The notes beneath the pieces were generated by a model. That model ran no database searches and had not been told where the DNA came from. It saw nothing but the letters and a program-made list of their open reading frames with translations. Positions 45,975 to 54,998 of a DNA stretch of 64,000 nt are shown in pieces; position 1 is the stretch's first letter, and every line of letters starts with the position of its first letter. Origin of the DNA: Halomonas sp. SpR1 (GTDB lineage: Bacteria; Pseudomonadota; Gammaproteobacteria; Pseudomonadales; Halomonadaceae); NCBI RefSeq assembly GCF_031010175.1, contig NZ_JAUAMB010000008.1, positions 62,001-126,000 on the forward strand, read 5' to 3'. The position numbers and the translations under genes are program-made.

Positions 45975-47435
45975 ATGCCGACGCTGCCCCTTAATGACAG
46001 TGACCTGCTACGCGAGCAGGCCTTTATCAACGCACAATGGTGCGACGCCGACGATGCGGCCACGCTGACCGTCACCAACCCCGCCACCGGCGAAGCGCTG
46101 GCTAGCGTACCCAGCATGGGTGCCAGCGAAACCCGCCGGGCAATCGAAGCCGCCGAAGCGGCGTGGCCCGCCTGGCGTGCCCGCACAGCGGCAGACCGCG
46201 CAGCACTGCTGGAGCGCTGGCATGCGCTGATACTGGAAAACAGCGAGGATTTGGCGGTATTGATGACGCTGGAACAGGGCAAGCCCCTCAGCGAAGCGCG
46301 TGGCGAAACCCAGTACGGCGCGAGTTTTATCAAGTGGTTTGCGGAAGAGGCGCGCCGCGCCTACGGCGAGACCATCCCCTCGCCCAGCGCGGATCGTCGC
46401 ATTGTGATCCTTAAACAGCCGGTGGGCGTGTGCGGTGCGATTACGCCATGGAACTTCCCCATTGCCATGATTACCCGCAAGTGCGCACCCGCGTTAGCGG
46501 CCGGATGCCCGATTGTCATCAAACCGTCGGAGCTGACGCCGCTGTCAGCACTGGCCTTGGCAGTACTCGCGGAGCGTGCGGGTTTCCCCCCCGGCGTAGT
46601 GAATATCGTCACCGGATTGCCCGAAGGCATTGGCGGTGAACTAACCTCCAACCCCACCGTGCGCAAACTCTCCTTCACCGGCTCAACCCGGGTGGGCAGC
46701 CTGCTGATGCGCCAGAGCGCCGACGATATCAAGCGCCTCAGCCTGGAACTGGGCGGCAACGCCCCGCTGATCGTGTTTGACGATGCCGACCTGGAACTGG
46801 CGGTGGCCGGAGCCATGGCGAGCAAGTTCCGCAACGCCGGTCAGACCTGCGTTTGCGCCAACCGTATTCTGGTTCAATCCGGTATTCATGACCGCTTTGT
46901 GGCCCGTTTGGCGACGGAAATCGAGGCGTTGCGCTGTGGCGACGGCATGCAGGAAGGCACCACTATTGGCCCACTGATCAATGACCAGGCGGTGAGCAAA
47001 GTCGCCCGCCATCTCGATGACGCCCTATCCCATGGGGCTGAACGAGTGCTCGGCGAGGTACCCAGTGGTCAGGATCGCTTTGTGGCGCCGGTACTGCTCA
47101 CCAAGGTAACCGAAGCCATGCTGGTCACCCAGGAAGAGACCTTTGGCCCCGTCGCCCCCATCATGCAATTTGACAGCGAAGAAGAGGCTATTCGTATTGC
47201 CAACGCAACGCCCTTTGGGCTAGCCGCTTACTTCTTTACCGAAAGCGTGCGCCGGGCCTGGCGGGTGGGCGAAGCGCTGGAGTTCGGCATGGTCGGCCTC
47301 AATACCGGCTCCATTTCAATGGAAGTAGCGCCGTTTGGTGGTATGAAACAGTCGGGTCTGGGCCGTGAAGGCGCCCACCAAGGCCTGGAGGAGTACCTGG
47401 AAGAGAAAGCGTTTCATATGGGCGGACTTAACTAG
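45975..47435 (+). CDS. Succinate-semialdehyde dehydrogenase-like (GabD type)
   Basis: A 486-residue aldehyde dehydrogenase very like GabD: PWNFPIAMITRK, LELGGNAPLIVF (E258) and FRNAGQTCVCANR (C292, with the adjacent C294 seen in redox-controlled GabD). It would oxidise succinate or glutarate semialdehyde with NADP. With a GabT-like aminotransferase downstream at 50952, this makes a GABA-type end route. The ATG at 45975 has an AAGGAG ribosome binding site and starts in family register. Three 12-bp repeats begin directly after its stop. Confidence 0.88.
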   Translation: MPTLPLNDSDLLREQAFINAQWCDADDAATLTVTNPATGEALASVPSMGASETRRAIEAAEAAWPAWRARTAADRAALLERWHALILENSEDLAVLMTLEQGKPLSEARGETQYGASFIKWFAEEARRAYGETIPSPSADRRIVILKQPVGVCGAITPWNFPIAMITRKCAPALAAGCPIVIKPSELTPLSALALAVLAERAGFPPGVVNIVTGLPEGIGGELTSNPTVRKLSFTGSTRVGSLLMRQSADDIKRLSLELGGNAPLIVFDDADLELAVAGAMASKFRNAGQTCVCANRILVQSGIHDRFVARLATEIEALRCGDGMQEGTTIGPLINDQAVSKVARHLDDALSHGAERVLGEVPSGQDRFVAPVLLTKVTEAMLVTQEETFGPVAPIMQFDSEEEAIRIANATPFGLAAYFFTESVRRAWRVGEALEFGMVGLNTGSISMEVAPFGGMKQSGLGREGAHQGLEEYLEEKAFHMGGLN

Positions 47436-47436
47436 C

Positions 47437-47472
47437 CTGGGAAAGTACCTGGAAAAGTACCTGGGAAAGTAA
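47437..47472. repeat. Three 12-bp tandem repeats after the GabD-like gene
   Basis: CCTGGGAAAGTA (47437-47448), CCTGGAAAAGTA (47449-47460) and CCTGGGAAAGTA (47461-47472) lie directly behind the stop codon. Confidence 0.9.
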
Positions 47473-47608
47473 GTGAGGCGCCCGCGCCATGGCGGTCGCC
47501 TCTTTCTATAAAAACATATAGATACCCATAAATCACTTATGGGGAGGTCTCATGCAATCGTTATTAACATCGGATTTTATATCTGATTAAAAAACAAGAG
47601 ACACTTAA

Positions 47609-48595
47609 ATGAAGACACTTTTGCTTAAAAAGGAAGAAGTCAGCAAGTTAATATGTATGAGGGAAACCATCGATGCTGTCAGGGAGGCATACAAAGCATT
47701 CAGCAGTGGCAAGGTGGTACAACCTGACTATATAGGGATAGATCTCCCTGATCCTCGCGGAGAGATTGATTTTAAAGCGGGGTACTATAAAGCCAATGAA
47801 ATAATATCGATGAAGACCTCTTCAGGCGGTTTTGTTGATAACCCCGCACACGGTCTGCCTAGCGGCATGGGTAACATACTGCTGTTCGATGCGATGAGCT
47901 GCGCATTGATTTGCGCTATGGATGGCAGTTTGATCACCGGCCTTAGAACGGGAGCAGCGGGGGCTGTTTCGGTACAAGTGCTGGCCAGAAAGAACGCAAA
48001 AAAAATCACGACGATTGGCACCGGCAACCAAGCCCGGATGCAAATTCGAGCCATCAATGAAGTGATGAAGATTGAGGAGATCCACGCCTGGAGCAGAAAC
48101 CCGGCGACGCTTTCCCGCTATAAGGAAGATATCGAAAGAGAGTTCGGTATTCCTGTGGTACTAGCAAATTCAAACAAAGAGGCCGTTGAGCAGGCTGACA
48201 TACTCATTACGACAACCCGTGGTCAAGGCCCACTCGTGGATGCAGACTGGATTAAGCCCGGCACACATATCGTGGCCATCGGTACAGACCAACAAGGTAA
48301 ACAAGAACTGGATCCAGAGATATTCAGAAACGCAAAAATCGTCAATGACTCCATCGAGCAGTGCGTTACAAAAGGAGAAACTTGGCATCCTTTGAATAAA
48401 AACATCATCACTAGAAACGATATCCATGGTGAAATTGGCGAAATACTTCTGAACCAAAAGCCGGGAAGAGAAAACGATACTGAAATTACCATTTTCGACT
48501 CTACCGGCATGGCCATACAAGACAACACCACTGCCTTCAAAATCTACAGCAATGCAATAGAGAACAGCATTGGGACTTCTTTTGAATTCTTTTAA
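47609..48595 (+). CDS. Ornithine cyclodeaminase/mu-crystallin family protein (EutC/BhcD-like)
   Basis: A 328-residue NAD(P)-dependent enzyme of the ornithine cyclodeaminase/mu-crystallin family. It has the substrate-side [19 protein letters not shown] and the Rossmann motif [12 protein letters not shown]. Relatives include EutC of ectoine utilisation clusters and iminosuccinate reductase BhcD. The next gene encodes a EutB/BhcB-like lyase, and such pairs handle imine products of hydroxy-amino acid dehydration. Base composition is clearly more AT-rich than the neighbours, suggesting transfer of the two genes together. It ends in a TAATG overlap with a possible early start of the lyase gene. Confidence 0.82.
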   Translation: MKTLLLKKEEVSKLICMRETIDAVREAYKAFSSGKVVQPDYIGIDLPDPRGEIDFKAGYYKANEIISMKTSSGGFVDNPAHGLPSGMGNILLFDAMSCALICAMDGSLITGLRTGAAGAVSVQVLARKNAKKITTIGTGNQARMQIRAINEVMKIEEIHAWSRNPATLSRYKEDIEREFGIPVVLANSNKEAVEQADILITTTRGQGPLVDADWIKPGTHIVAIGTDQQGKQELDPEIFRNAKIVNDSIEQCVTKGETWHPLNKNIITRNDIHGEIGEILLNQKPGRENDTEITIFDSTGMAIQDNTTAFKIYSNAIENSIGTSFEFF

Positions 48596-48618
48596 TGCTG
48601 TTTATGGAGATAAGGACT

Positions 48619-49614
48619 ATGTGCGACCGTCCTACTATTCAGGATATTCGAGAAGCCCAAGAACGATTAAAACCTCACATTAAGCACACACCGCTATTAC
48701 GCGGTGAAAAAATGGATGAAGCGCTTGGCTGTCAAATATACCTTAAGCCAGAGAACCTACAAATTACCGGCGCCTTTAAAATTCGTGGGGCTTTAAACAA
48801 GTCACTATCCCTCCCAAAAGGAGAGATAGCTAATGGCATAATCGCTACTTCTTCGGGCAATCATGCACAGGGGCTTGCCTACGCCGCTAGGTTGCTGGGT
48901 GTAAAAGCGCTATTAGTGCTTCCGGTAACCACGCCAAAAATTAAAATTGCCAATACAAAAGCGCTTGGTGCCGAGGTCATACTGTTCGATGGTGATACGG
49001 CAGCTAGATGGAAAAGGGTGTATGAAATTGCGGAAGAAAATAAGTACGCAGTTGTTCACGCTTTTGAAGACCCGATGGTAATGGCGGGCCAGGGCACCAT
49101 TGGATGTGAAATATTAGAAGACTTGGAAGATGTCGACACGGTCATTATTCCCATGGGCGGCGGAGGCCTTATTTCAGGGATCGCCACCGCTATAAAAGCA
49201 ATAAAACCATCGGTGCGTGTGATCGGTGTGGAACCCTCCTTAACCCCCAAATATTTTCAAAGCAGGATACATAAAGAGCGTATATCGCTTCCTTTACAAA
49301 ACACCATTGCGGATGGGTTAAGAATAAGCGTACCTGGCCAAAACCCATACCCTATTATTGAAGAATATGTCGACGAAATCATTCTCGTAGAAGACAGTTA
49401 TATTATTGCAGGCATGCAAACTCTTGCTAACGATGCAAAACTGGTAGTAGAGCCTGCCGCTTCAATTGGCATCGGCGCCTTGTTGGCCGGTCATATAAAA
49501 ACCAGACCAGATGAAAAAGTCTGTGCTGTACTGACTGGCGGAAACTGGGACTTATGTGAACTAGCAGAGATATACAAACCTACTCACTCGCCAATCCCCA
49601 AGGCGAGTGAGTAG
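48619..49614 (+). CDS. PLP-dependent threonine dehydratase-like lyase (EutB/BhcB-like)
   Basis: A 331-residue fold-type II PLP enzyme. The PLP lysine is in GAFKIRGALNK (K54), SSGNHAQG binds substrate and GGGGLISG holds the phosphate. The length fits serine/threonine dehydratases without a regulatory domain, such as EutB and beta-hydroxyaspartate dehydratase BhcB. The ATG at 48619 with an AGATAAGG ribosome binding site is preferred; one at 48595 overlaps the previous stop. It shares the AT-rich composition of its partner. No ectoine hydrolase (doeA/eutD) or BhcC aldolase gene is in the window, so neither ectoine nor hydroxyaspartate use is established. Confidence 0.83.
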   Translation: MCDRPTIQDIREAQERLKPHIKHTPLLRGEKMDEALGCQIYLKPENLQITGAFKIRGALNKSLSLPKGEIANGIIATSSGNHAQGLAYAARLLGVKALLVLPVTTPKIKIANTKALGAEVILFDGDTAARWKRVYEIAEENKYAVVHAFEDPMVMAGQGTIGCEILEDLEDVDTVIIPMGGGGLISGIATAIKAIKPSVRVIGVEPSLTPKYFQSRIHKERISLPLQNTIADGLRISVPGQNPYPIIEEYVDEIILVEDSYIIAGMQTLANDAKLVVEPAASIGIGALLAGHIKTRPDEKVCAVLTGGNWDLCELAEIYKPTHSPIPKASE

Positions 49615-49615
49615 G
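49579..49615. terminator. Strong hairpin between convergent genes
   Basis: CCTACTCACTCGCC (49579-49592) and GGCGAGTGAGTAGG (49602-49615) make a 14-bp perfect stem with a 9-base loop. It overlaps the last codons and stop of the lyase gene and lies about 70 bases from the end of the convergent reductase gene. There is no U-tract, so termination is only probable. Confidence 0.6.
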
Positions 49616-49686
49616 TAGGAACGCTATTGTTAACGGTCAGGTGTTGCACGAAAAGACGGCGAGTGCAGGCAGTTTTCGTACAACGC

Positions 49687-50613
49687 CTAGTAGCCACGCT
49701 GCAGATCGACTCTGCCAATCATTGCCTCTCCGCGCTGATAACGACGCAGGTTGTCCAGCAGAACCGGGAAAGCGCTATCCGGCTGGGTCATCGCGGCCAC
49801 GTGGGGGGTCAGCAAAATCCGTTCGTCTCGCCAGAAGGGGTGATCATCGGCGGGCGGCTCTTCACTCAATACATCCAGAACCGCCGCACTCAACTGCCCC
49901 TCGTCGAGGGCTTGCGTCAAGTCATGGTCAACCAGGTGCTCGCCACGGCCAATATTGATCAAGGCCGCGCCTTCGGGCATACGCGCAAAAAAGTCGCTAT
50001 TGAGAATGCCGCGGGTGGCGTCGGTCAGCGGCAACACGCAGATCACAATATCGCTTTCAGCAAGGAACCCATCCAGCGCTTCCTGGCCACTGTGGCAGTG
50101 AACATTCGCCACCTGTTTTGGCGAACGCGACCAGCCGCGCACGTCAAAGCCGTAACCTGCCAGATGGGTAGCGATGGCGCAGCCAAGCTGACCTAAACCG
50201 AGTATACCGATGCGCCGTTTTGCGGTGGGTACCAGCATATGCGCCTGCCATTTTCCCTCGCGCTGCTGGCGCACATAGTCGCCCATGCGGCGGTGCAACC
50301 ATAGCGTTGCAAAGGTAGCGTACTCAATCATGCCGTCCTCAATGGCGGGGTCGAGCATCCGTACGACCGGCAGCTCTGAAGGCAGTGCGTCAAAATCAAA
50401 CTGATCGACACCCGCAGACGTGGCAAACAGCACCTCAAGGGAGGGCAGGCACTCCATCAAATTTTCCGGGGGCATCCACGCCAACAAATAGCGGATCTCG
50501 TTAGGGTCACCCATATCGGGCCATTGGCGGAACTCAATATCCGGCGCGTGTTGGGCAAAAAGTTCTTTCCAACGGGCGCCGCGCACCGGGTCGGATTTAT
50601 ACAGCAGTGCCAT
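49687..50613 (-). CDS. D-2-hydroxyacid dehydrogenase, GhrA-like
   Basis: A 308-residue NAD(P)-dependent dehydrogenase with the Rossmann motif GILGLGQLGCAIA, the substrate-binding arginine in INIGRGEHLVD and catalytic His in LTPHVAAMTQP. It resembles glyoxylate/hydroxypyruvate reductase A (GhrA). It is transcribed against the surrounding catabolic genes and divergent from the aminotransferase gene. It could remove glyoxylate or another 2-oxoacid generated by the oxidases nearby, by inference. GAGACG precedes the ATG. Confidence 0.87.
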   Translation of the reverse strand: MALLYKSDPVRGARWKELFAQHAPDIEFRQWPDMGDPNEIRYLLAWMPPENLMECLPSLEVLFATSAGVDQFDFDALPSELPVVRMLDPAIEDGMIEYATFATLWLHRRMGDYVRQQREGKWQAHMLVPTAKRRIGILGLGQLGCAIATHLAGYGFDVRGWSRSPKQVANVHCHSGQEALDGFLAESDIVICVLPLTDATRGILNSDFFARMPEGAALINIGRGEHLVDHDLTQALDEGQLSAAVLDVLSEEPPADDHPFWRDERILLTPHVAAMTQPDSAFPVLLDNLRRYQRGEAMIGRVDLQRGY

Positions 50614-50951
50614 AGCAGCGTCTCCTTAGCTAAAACTTCATCCTACGGTGGTTTAACAGGCAGCGGATACTGTTTTGGCGGCTGTGAAGCGAAGCCATGG
50701 GCCTAAATCCGCGCTTAAGGCGCAGATTACACTGCGCCCCCCATGACAGTGAATCATGCTGCACAGACTAGAAAATACGAAGGATTACGCGGTTACCGAC
50801 GCCATGCCAAGCGTAACTAGCTTGCTAACAACGGTAAGCTCAAGAACGTATGGGGTGCTGGCGCTCGCGCTCCACGTTCTGCCAGCGGCGCCAACACACC
50901 ACAACATGAAAATCGTGACTATAACCGTGAATATGTTCAAGGAGCCCGCAG
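50614..50951. other. Divergent intergenic region, reductase/aminotransferase
   Basis: About 340 bases without a gene between two divergent starts. It must hold promoters for both. It contains a short imperfect hairpin (GCTGGCGCT at about 50859 with GCCAGC at about 50880) and an AAGGAG ribosome binding site for the aminotransferase. I see no recognisable riboswitch, operator or small reading frame. Confidence 0.4.
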
Positions 50952-52244
50952 ATGAAGACCGACGTCCACCCTTCCCACGCCATGCTAAGCCAGCGCGAGC
51001 AGCACATTCCCCGCGGTGTGGTGAACGCCCACCCTATTGTCATTTCTCATGCCCGCGGCAGCGAAGTCTATGACGTCGACGGTAATCGCTATTTGGATTT
51101 TGTGGGCGGTATCGGCGTGCTCAATGTCGGCCATAATCACCCACGAGTGGTGGCAGCAGTTCAGGCCCAGGTGGAACGTATTTCTCATATGAGTTTCCAG
51201 GTGGCTGCCTACCCAGGCTATATAGAACTGGCTAGCCAGTTGGCCAAGCTGGTTGGCGGCGAAAATGCCTACCAAAGCGTGCTCTTTACCTCCGGTGCTG
51301 AAGCGGTGGAAAACGCCATCAAAATCGCCCGCGCCCATACAGGGCGCCCCAACGTGATTGCATTTCGCGGTGGCTTTCATGGGCGCACGCTACTGGGCAC
51401 CACGCTCACCGGCATGAGCCAGCCCTACCGACAAAATTTTGGCCCTTTTGCCCCCGCTATCCACCACGTCAGCTACCCGGATGCGCTGCGGGGCGTCAGT
51501 AGCGAGGACGTACTTGCCGAGCTGGATACGCTGTTCGCCACTGAAGTCGTCCCCGATCAGGTCGCCGCTATTCTGATCGAGCCGGTACAGGGGGATGGTG
51601 GTTTCCTGCCTGCGCCGATCGAGTTTATGCAGGCCCTGCGCACATTGACTGAACGCCACGGCATTGTGCTCATCGCCGATGAAATTCAGACCGGCTTCGG
51701 GCGCACGGGCAAGATGTTTGGCTTTGAACACAGCAATATCCAGCCAGACCTGGTCACTGTCGCTAAAAGCCTGGGCGGAGGCTTGCCGATTTCAGGCGTG
51801 GTTGGGCGTACCGAGATGATGCAAGCTCCCGCGCCGGGTGGGCTTGGCGGCACCTATGGCGGCAGTGCGCTGAGCTGTGCGGCGGCACTGGCGGTGCTGG
51901 ATATTTTTGAAGATGAGCAACTGCTTGAACGTGGCATCGCCATGGGCAAACGGCTGGAAACAGGACTACGTCGACTGCAAGCCAAGCACCCTTTGATTGC
52001 CGAAGTACGCGGGCAAGGCCCGATGCTTGCCATTGAGCTTCTCAACGGCCCGCGGGCCACACCTGAAGACGCCGCACTGGTGCAACAGGTCATCGATCAC
52101 TGTCGTGCGGCGGGTTTACTGGTAATCAAGTGTGGAGTTCATCGCAATGTCATTCGCTTCCTGGCGCCATTGAATACGAGCGACGAACAAATCGACGAAG
52201 CAGTGGCGATGTTAGACAACGCATTATCGAACACCACTGACTAA
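50952..52244 (+). CDS. Class III aminotransferase, 4-aminobutyrate type (GabT/DoeD-like)
   Basis: A 430-residue PLP enzyme with the PLP lysine in TVAKSLGGGLP (K272), the cofactor-contacting D243 in LIADEIQTGFGRTG and the phosphate site TSGAEAVENAIK. It resembles GABA:2-oxoglutarate aminotransferase and the diaminobutyrate transaminase DoeD, which share this profile. With the GabD-like dehydrogenase at 45975 it can complete conversion of an omega-amino acid to a dicarboxylate. An AAGGAG ribosome binding site precedes the ATG. A HAD gene follows 31 bases later. Confidence 0.88.
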   Translation: MKTDVHPSHAMLSQREQHIPRGVVNAHPIVISHARGSEVYDVDGNRYLDFVGGIGVLNVGHNHPRVVAAVQAQVERISHMSFQVAAYPGYIELASQLAKLVGGENAYQSVLFTSGAEAVENAIKIARAHTGRPNVIAFRGGFHGRTLLGTTLTGMSQPYRQNFGPFAPAIHHVSYPDALRGVSSEDVLAELDTLFATEVVPDQVAAILIEPVQGDGGFLPAPIEFMQALRTLTERHGIVLIADEIQTGFGRTGKMFGFEHSNIQPDLVTVAKSLGGGLPISGVVGRTEMMQAPAPGGLGGTYGGSALSCAAALAVLDIFEDEQLLERGIAMGKRLETGLRRLQAKHPLIAEVRGQGPMLAIELLNGPRATPEDAALVQQVIDHCRAAGLLVIKCGVHRNVIRFLAPLNTSDEQIDEAVAMLDNALSNTTD

Positions 52245-52275
52245 TTCATCGCCAACGCCGGGAGAGCAGGACGTC

Positions 52276-52920
52276 ATGCAATTGACCGACTATACGACGC
52301 TATGCATGGATGCCCATGGCGTGCTGATCGATCGCGATAGAGACATTGTGCGTGGCCTATCGCCACTGTTAGCGTTGATGCCTGCCCCGCCACCGCAGGA
52401 GCAGGTATTAGCAGACTATGTACAGGCGCTGCATGAACTCACGGATGAGCAGATGGGCGCCGTTTCGGCTCACTGTACTGTCTATCGCGCCCTGGCCAAC
52501 TGCTGGGGGCTGGAGGTGGATTGGCAAGAAGGAATTGAATTTGCCAGCTCACTTGGCTTTGGCTCACTTTATGAAGATGCCCCTGGGGCTATTCACTATC
52601 TGCGCAAGTTCTATCGGCTCAAAGTGGTGACGTCCCTCAATGAGCAGGAGTTCTTTGCCTTTAATCAGCGCATAGGCCTTTTAGCTAATGAGCGTCTCAC
52701 CACTGGCAGCTTTGTGGCCGCGCGTGCCAAGCTTCGGGAGATGGAGGCGGATAGCCAGGTTCTGCTCTTAACTGCTGGCCCCGCCTCGGTAAATAGCCGT
52801 GGGGGGCACTGCCGTATCACGCGCCGTGCCAAAGCTGACCGGCCACAAACGCAGGCGTGTATCTCGCTTAGCGACTTTATTTATCAACACCAGCTTGCCC
52901 TGCGCGGCGAATTGCTTTAG
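52276..52920 (+). CDS. HAD-like hydrolase with atypical motif I
   Basis: A 214-residue HAD-superfamily protein. Motif I reads CMDAHGVLIDRD: the nucleophile D12 is kept but the second position of the usual DxD phosphatase motif is His (H14), and it is not the Tyr of dehalogenases. The middle has VVTSLNEQEFFAFNQRIGL at the motif II position. The C-terminal metal-binding motif is weak. It lies between the aminotransferase and an Lrp-type regulator and is likely cotranscribed with the former. Function is unknown; it could be a phosphatase with altered chemistry. Confidence 0.7.
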   Translation: MQLTDYTTLCMDAHGVLIDRDRDIVRGLSPLLALMPAPPPQEQVLADYVQALHELTDEQMGAVSAHCTVYRALANCWGLEVDWQEGIEFASSLGFGSLYEDAPGAIHYLRKFYRLKVVTSLNEQEFFAFNQRIGLLANERLTTGSFVAARAKLREMEADSQVLLLTAGPASVNSRGGHCRITRRAKADRPQTQACISLSDFIYQHQLALRGELL

Positions 52921-52986
52921 ACAAAGGTATTAGTTCAAATCAACGGGGCGTAACTTATTGCCCCCCTAATAAATAAAGGGCTTTGC

Positions 52987-53475
52987 ATGGTGGCTAGCGT
53001 TCGTCTTGACCGTATCGACATCAATATTCTGGTACAGCTTCAAGCAGATGGAAGGATGACCAACGTTCATTTGGCCGATGCAGTCGGGCTATCGCCCAGC
53101 CCTTGTCTACAGCGAGTCAAGCGACTAGAAGCCGCCGGCTATATCACTTCGTTTCAGGCTCGCCTCAATCTGGCCAAAATAATGGAGAGCGTGACCGTTT
53201 TTACAGAGGTCACCCTGTCGGATCACCACCGGGAAGATTTTCTACGCTTTGAGCAAAAAATTCGTCAGGTTGATGAAGTCATGGAGTGCCACCTTATCAG
53301 CGGTGGCTATGACTATTTACTGCGCTTTATCACCCGCAGTATTGCCCATTACCAGCGTGTGATGGAGGCACTTATTGAGGATGAAATCGGCATTGAAAAG
53401 TACTTCAGCTATATCGTTATCAAGACGCCCATCAATAAAGAGCAGCTTCCGCTGCGCACGTTAATGGAGGGCTAG
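52987..53475 (+). CDS. Lrp/AsnC-family regulator (DoeX-like)
   Basis: A 162-residue Lrp/AsnC regulator with an N-terminal helix-turn-helix (LADAVGLSPSPCLQRVKRLEAAGYI) and a C-terminal effector domain with the family's ligand-site strand GGYDYLLRFI. It resembles DoeX, the regulator next to ectoine degradation genes in Halomonas elongata, though general Lrp-type regulators are similar. It closes the nitrogen-compound region and probably responds to an amino acid or diamine intermediate. The preceding gap of 66 bases has a GGG-rich ribosome binding site. Confidence 0.85.
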   Translation: MVASVRLDRIDINILVQLQADGRMTNVHLADAVGLSPSPCLQRVKRLEAAGYITSFQARLNLAKIMESVTVFTEVTLSDHHREDFLRFEQKIRQVDEVMECHLISGGYDYLLRFITRSIAHYQRVMEALIEDEIGIEKYFSYIVIKTPINKEQLPLRTLMEG

Positions 53476-53491
53476 GATCAGAGAACAATAC

Positions 53492-54388
53492 TCAACCCTC
53501 CCGAAACGCCTCGACCACCCGTTCGGCCAATACCTCGCTGGCATCGCCACTGCCTGCGCGCTTCACCAGTGCCACTTGGTAATCGCCTAGTGGGGGCAGC
53601 GATTCGTTGTGGAGACGTTTGAGGGGCGGGCGAACCAAGCTTTTGGGGAAGGCCGTTACGGCTAAATCGGCCAGCATAGCGGCCTCCTGCCCAGCACAGT
53701 GGTCGCAGGAGTAAGCAATTCGGTATGCAATCCCCGCTTGATCAAGGGCATTGAGGGTAATTCGACGCCACGCACACCCCTGTTGTGCCAGGGTTACCGG
53801 TAGTGGCGTGCGCTGCACGGCAACGCCATCCTCACGCCCCGCCCACACCAGCGGTTCGCTGTGAACGATCTCTCCCCGCGTCGCCTGGCCAGGCCCTCCG
53901 GCCATCACCAGAGCGAGATCAAGTTCACCCTCATCCAGCCTGGCGAGCAGATCTTTGCTGCGCCCCACCTCGACATCGACCTGCACCGCCGGGTGCGAGC
54001 GGGCAAATTGGGCGAGTACCGTGGGCAAGATACGCCCTACCACATCGTCCGTTATGCCCAGTCCCACGCGCCCCTCTATGGTCGGCGCTAGAAACTGGGT
54101 CACGGCCTCGGCATTGAGTTTAAGCAGCCGCCGACCATAGCCCAGCAGCACTTCCCCCTCGGTAGTCAGGCGGACGTGCCGCGCCTCGCGCACAAACAGC
54201 GTCTGGCCGAGGATCTCTTCCAGGCGTTTGATCTGCATGCTCAGCGCGGAAGGGGTGCGAAACAGCTGCTGGGCGGCGCGGGTAAAACTACCGCTTTCCG
54301 CAATCGTTACGAACGTTCGTAGCACCTCGCTATCCAGTAGCGGCAAGACGGCCCGGCTGGGAGCTATGGTAGAGAGTTGATTCATCAC
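53492..54388 (-). CDS. LysR-family transcriptional regulator
   Basis: A 298-residue LysR regulator with the helix-turn-helix GSFTRAAQQLFRTPSALSMQIKRLEEILG (about 32-60) and an effector domain similar to the LrhA group (SCDHCAGQEAAMLADLAVTAFPKSLV). It is divergent from a DUF1127 protein gene. LysR/DUF1127 neighbours are frequent in this order of bacteria, suggesting that it controls the small protein; the signal is unknown. Confidence 0.9.
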   Translation of the reverse strand: MMNQLSTIAPSRAVLPLLDSEVLRTFVTIAESGSFTRAAQQLFRTPSALSMQIKRLEEILGQTLFVREARHVRLTTEGEVLLGYGRRLLKLNAEAVTQFLAPTIEGRVGLGITDDVVGRILPTVLAQFARSHPAVQVDVEVGRSKDLLARLDEGELDLALVMAGGPGQATRGEIVHSEPLVWAGREDGVAVQRTPLPVTLAQQGCAWRRITLNALDQAGIAYRIAYSCDHCAGQEAAMLADLAVTAFPKSLVRPPLKRLHNESLPPLGDYQVALVKRAGSGDASEVLAERVVEAFREG

Positions 54389-54570
54389 ACCTACCTTTCA
54401 AAAAAACTTAACTCACAGTGTAGATCTTTTCGTTTGATTGATCCAATGCAAAGCACCAAGCTGATCACCAGAGGTCGCGACCCTCCTACTTATTAATCAC
54501 AGCTCACACCTGCCCAGTCGGTGCATAGGCGCCGCTTACTGTGCAGCGGGAGCGACGATGGAGGTGCGCG

Positions 54571-54900
54571 ATGAAATGCGAAGATCCTACCCAACATGCC
54601 CACAACGCCTGGGAAAAGGCCAGCCAACTGGCGCCGCCGCCCAAGCCACCACAATTGCATTTCTACATGCCAGCCATGCCGTCAATGCGGCTGATTCGAG
54701 CGTTGGATATGGGCTGGTGGCATTACCGGCGGCGCTGGCTTTTCCGCCGCCATATATTGCCGCTACTGGCTTACGATGACCATATTTTGCAAGATATTGG
54801 CCATCGGCGTGAAGATATTCTTTGGGCCAACCAGCTCCCATTGAAGGTCGATGCTATCCATGCGTTAGATACCAAGGCGCAAATTCATTCTAAAACTTAA
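54571..54900 (+). CDS. DUF1127 domain protein
   Basis: A 109-residue basic protein. The C-terminal half carries the DUF1127 pattern (RRRWLFRRHILPLLAYDDHILQDIGHRREDILWA), a short arginine-rich domain found in small proteins linked to RNA turnover and stress adaptation in alphaproteobacteria. The N-terminal half is proline and lysine rich and not recognised. The ATG at 54571 has a GGAGGTG ribosome binding site. Divergent from a LysR gene. Confidence 0.8.
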   Translation: MKCEDPTQHAHNAWEKASQLAPPPKPPQLHFYMPAMPSMRLIRALDMGWWHYRRRWLFRRHILPLLAYDDHILQDIGHRREDILWANQLPLKVDAIHALDTKAQIHSKT

Positions 54901-54998
54901 CTTATATATATTTATCAGCCACAGATTCATTGCTAGCTTTAAATGATCGCATGGAGTTGCGATCTGCTAATTTTCTACCAATCAGCATGGAGCAAAAC

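Noticed and set aside
47609..53475. A complete ectoine degradation (doe/eut) cluster
   Set aside because: EutB/EutC-like, DoeD-like and DoeX-like genes are present, but no ectoine hydrolase or N-acetyl-diaminobutyrate deacetylase is in the window; the AbgA-like M20 protein matches AbgA rather than DoeB.
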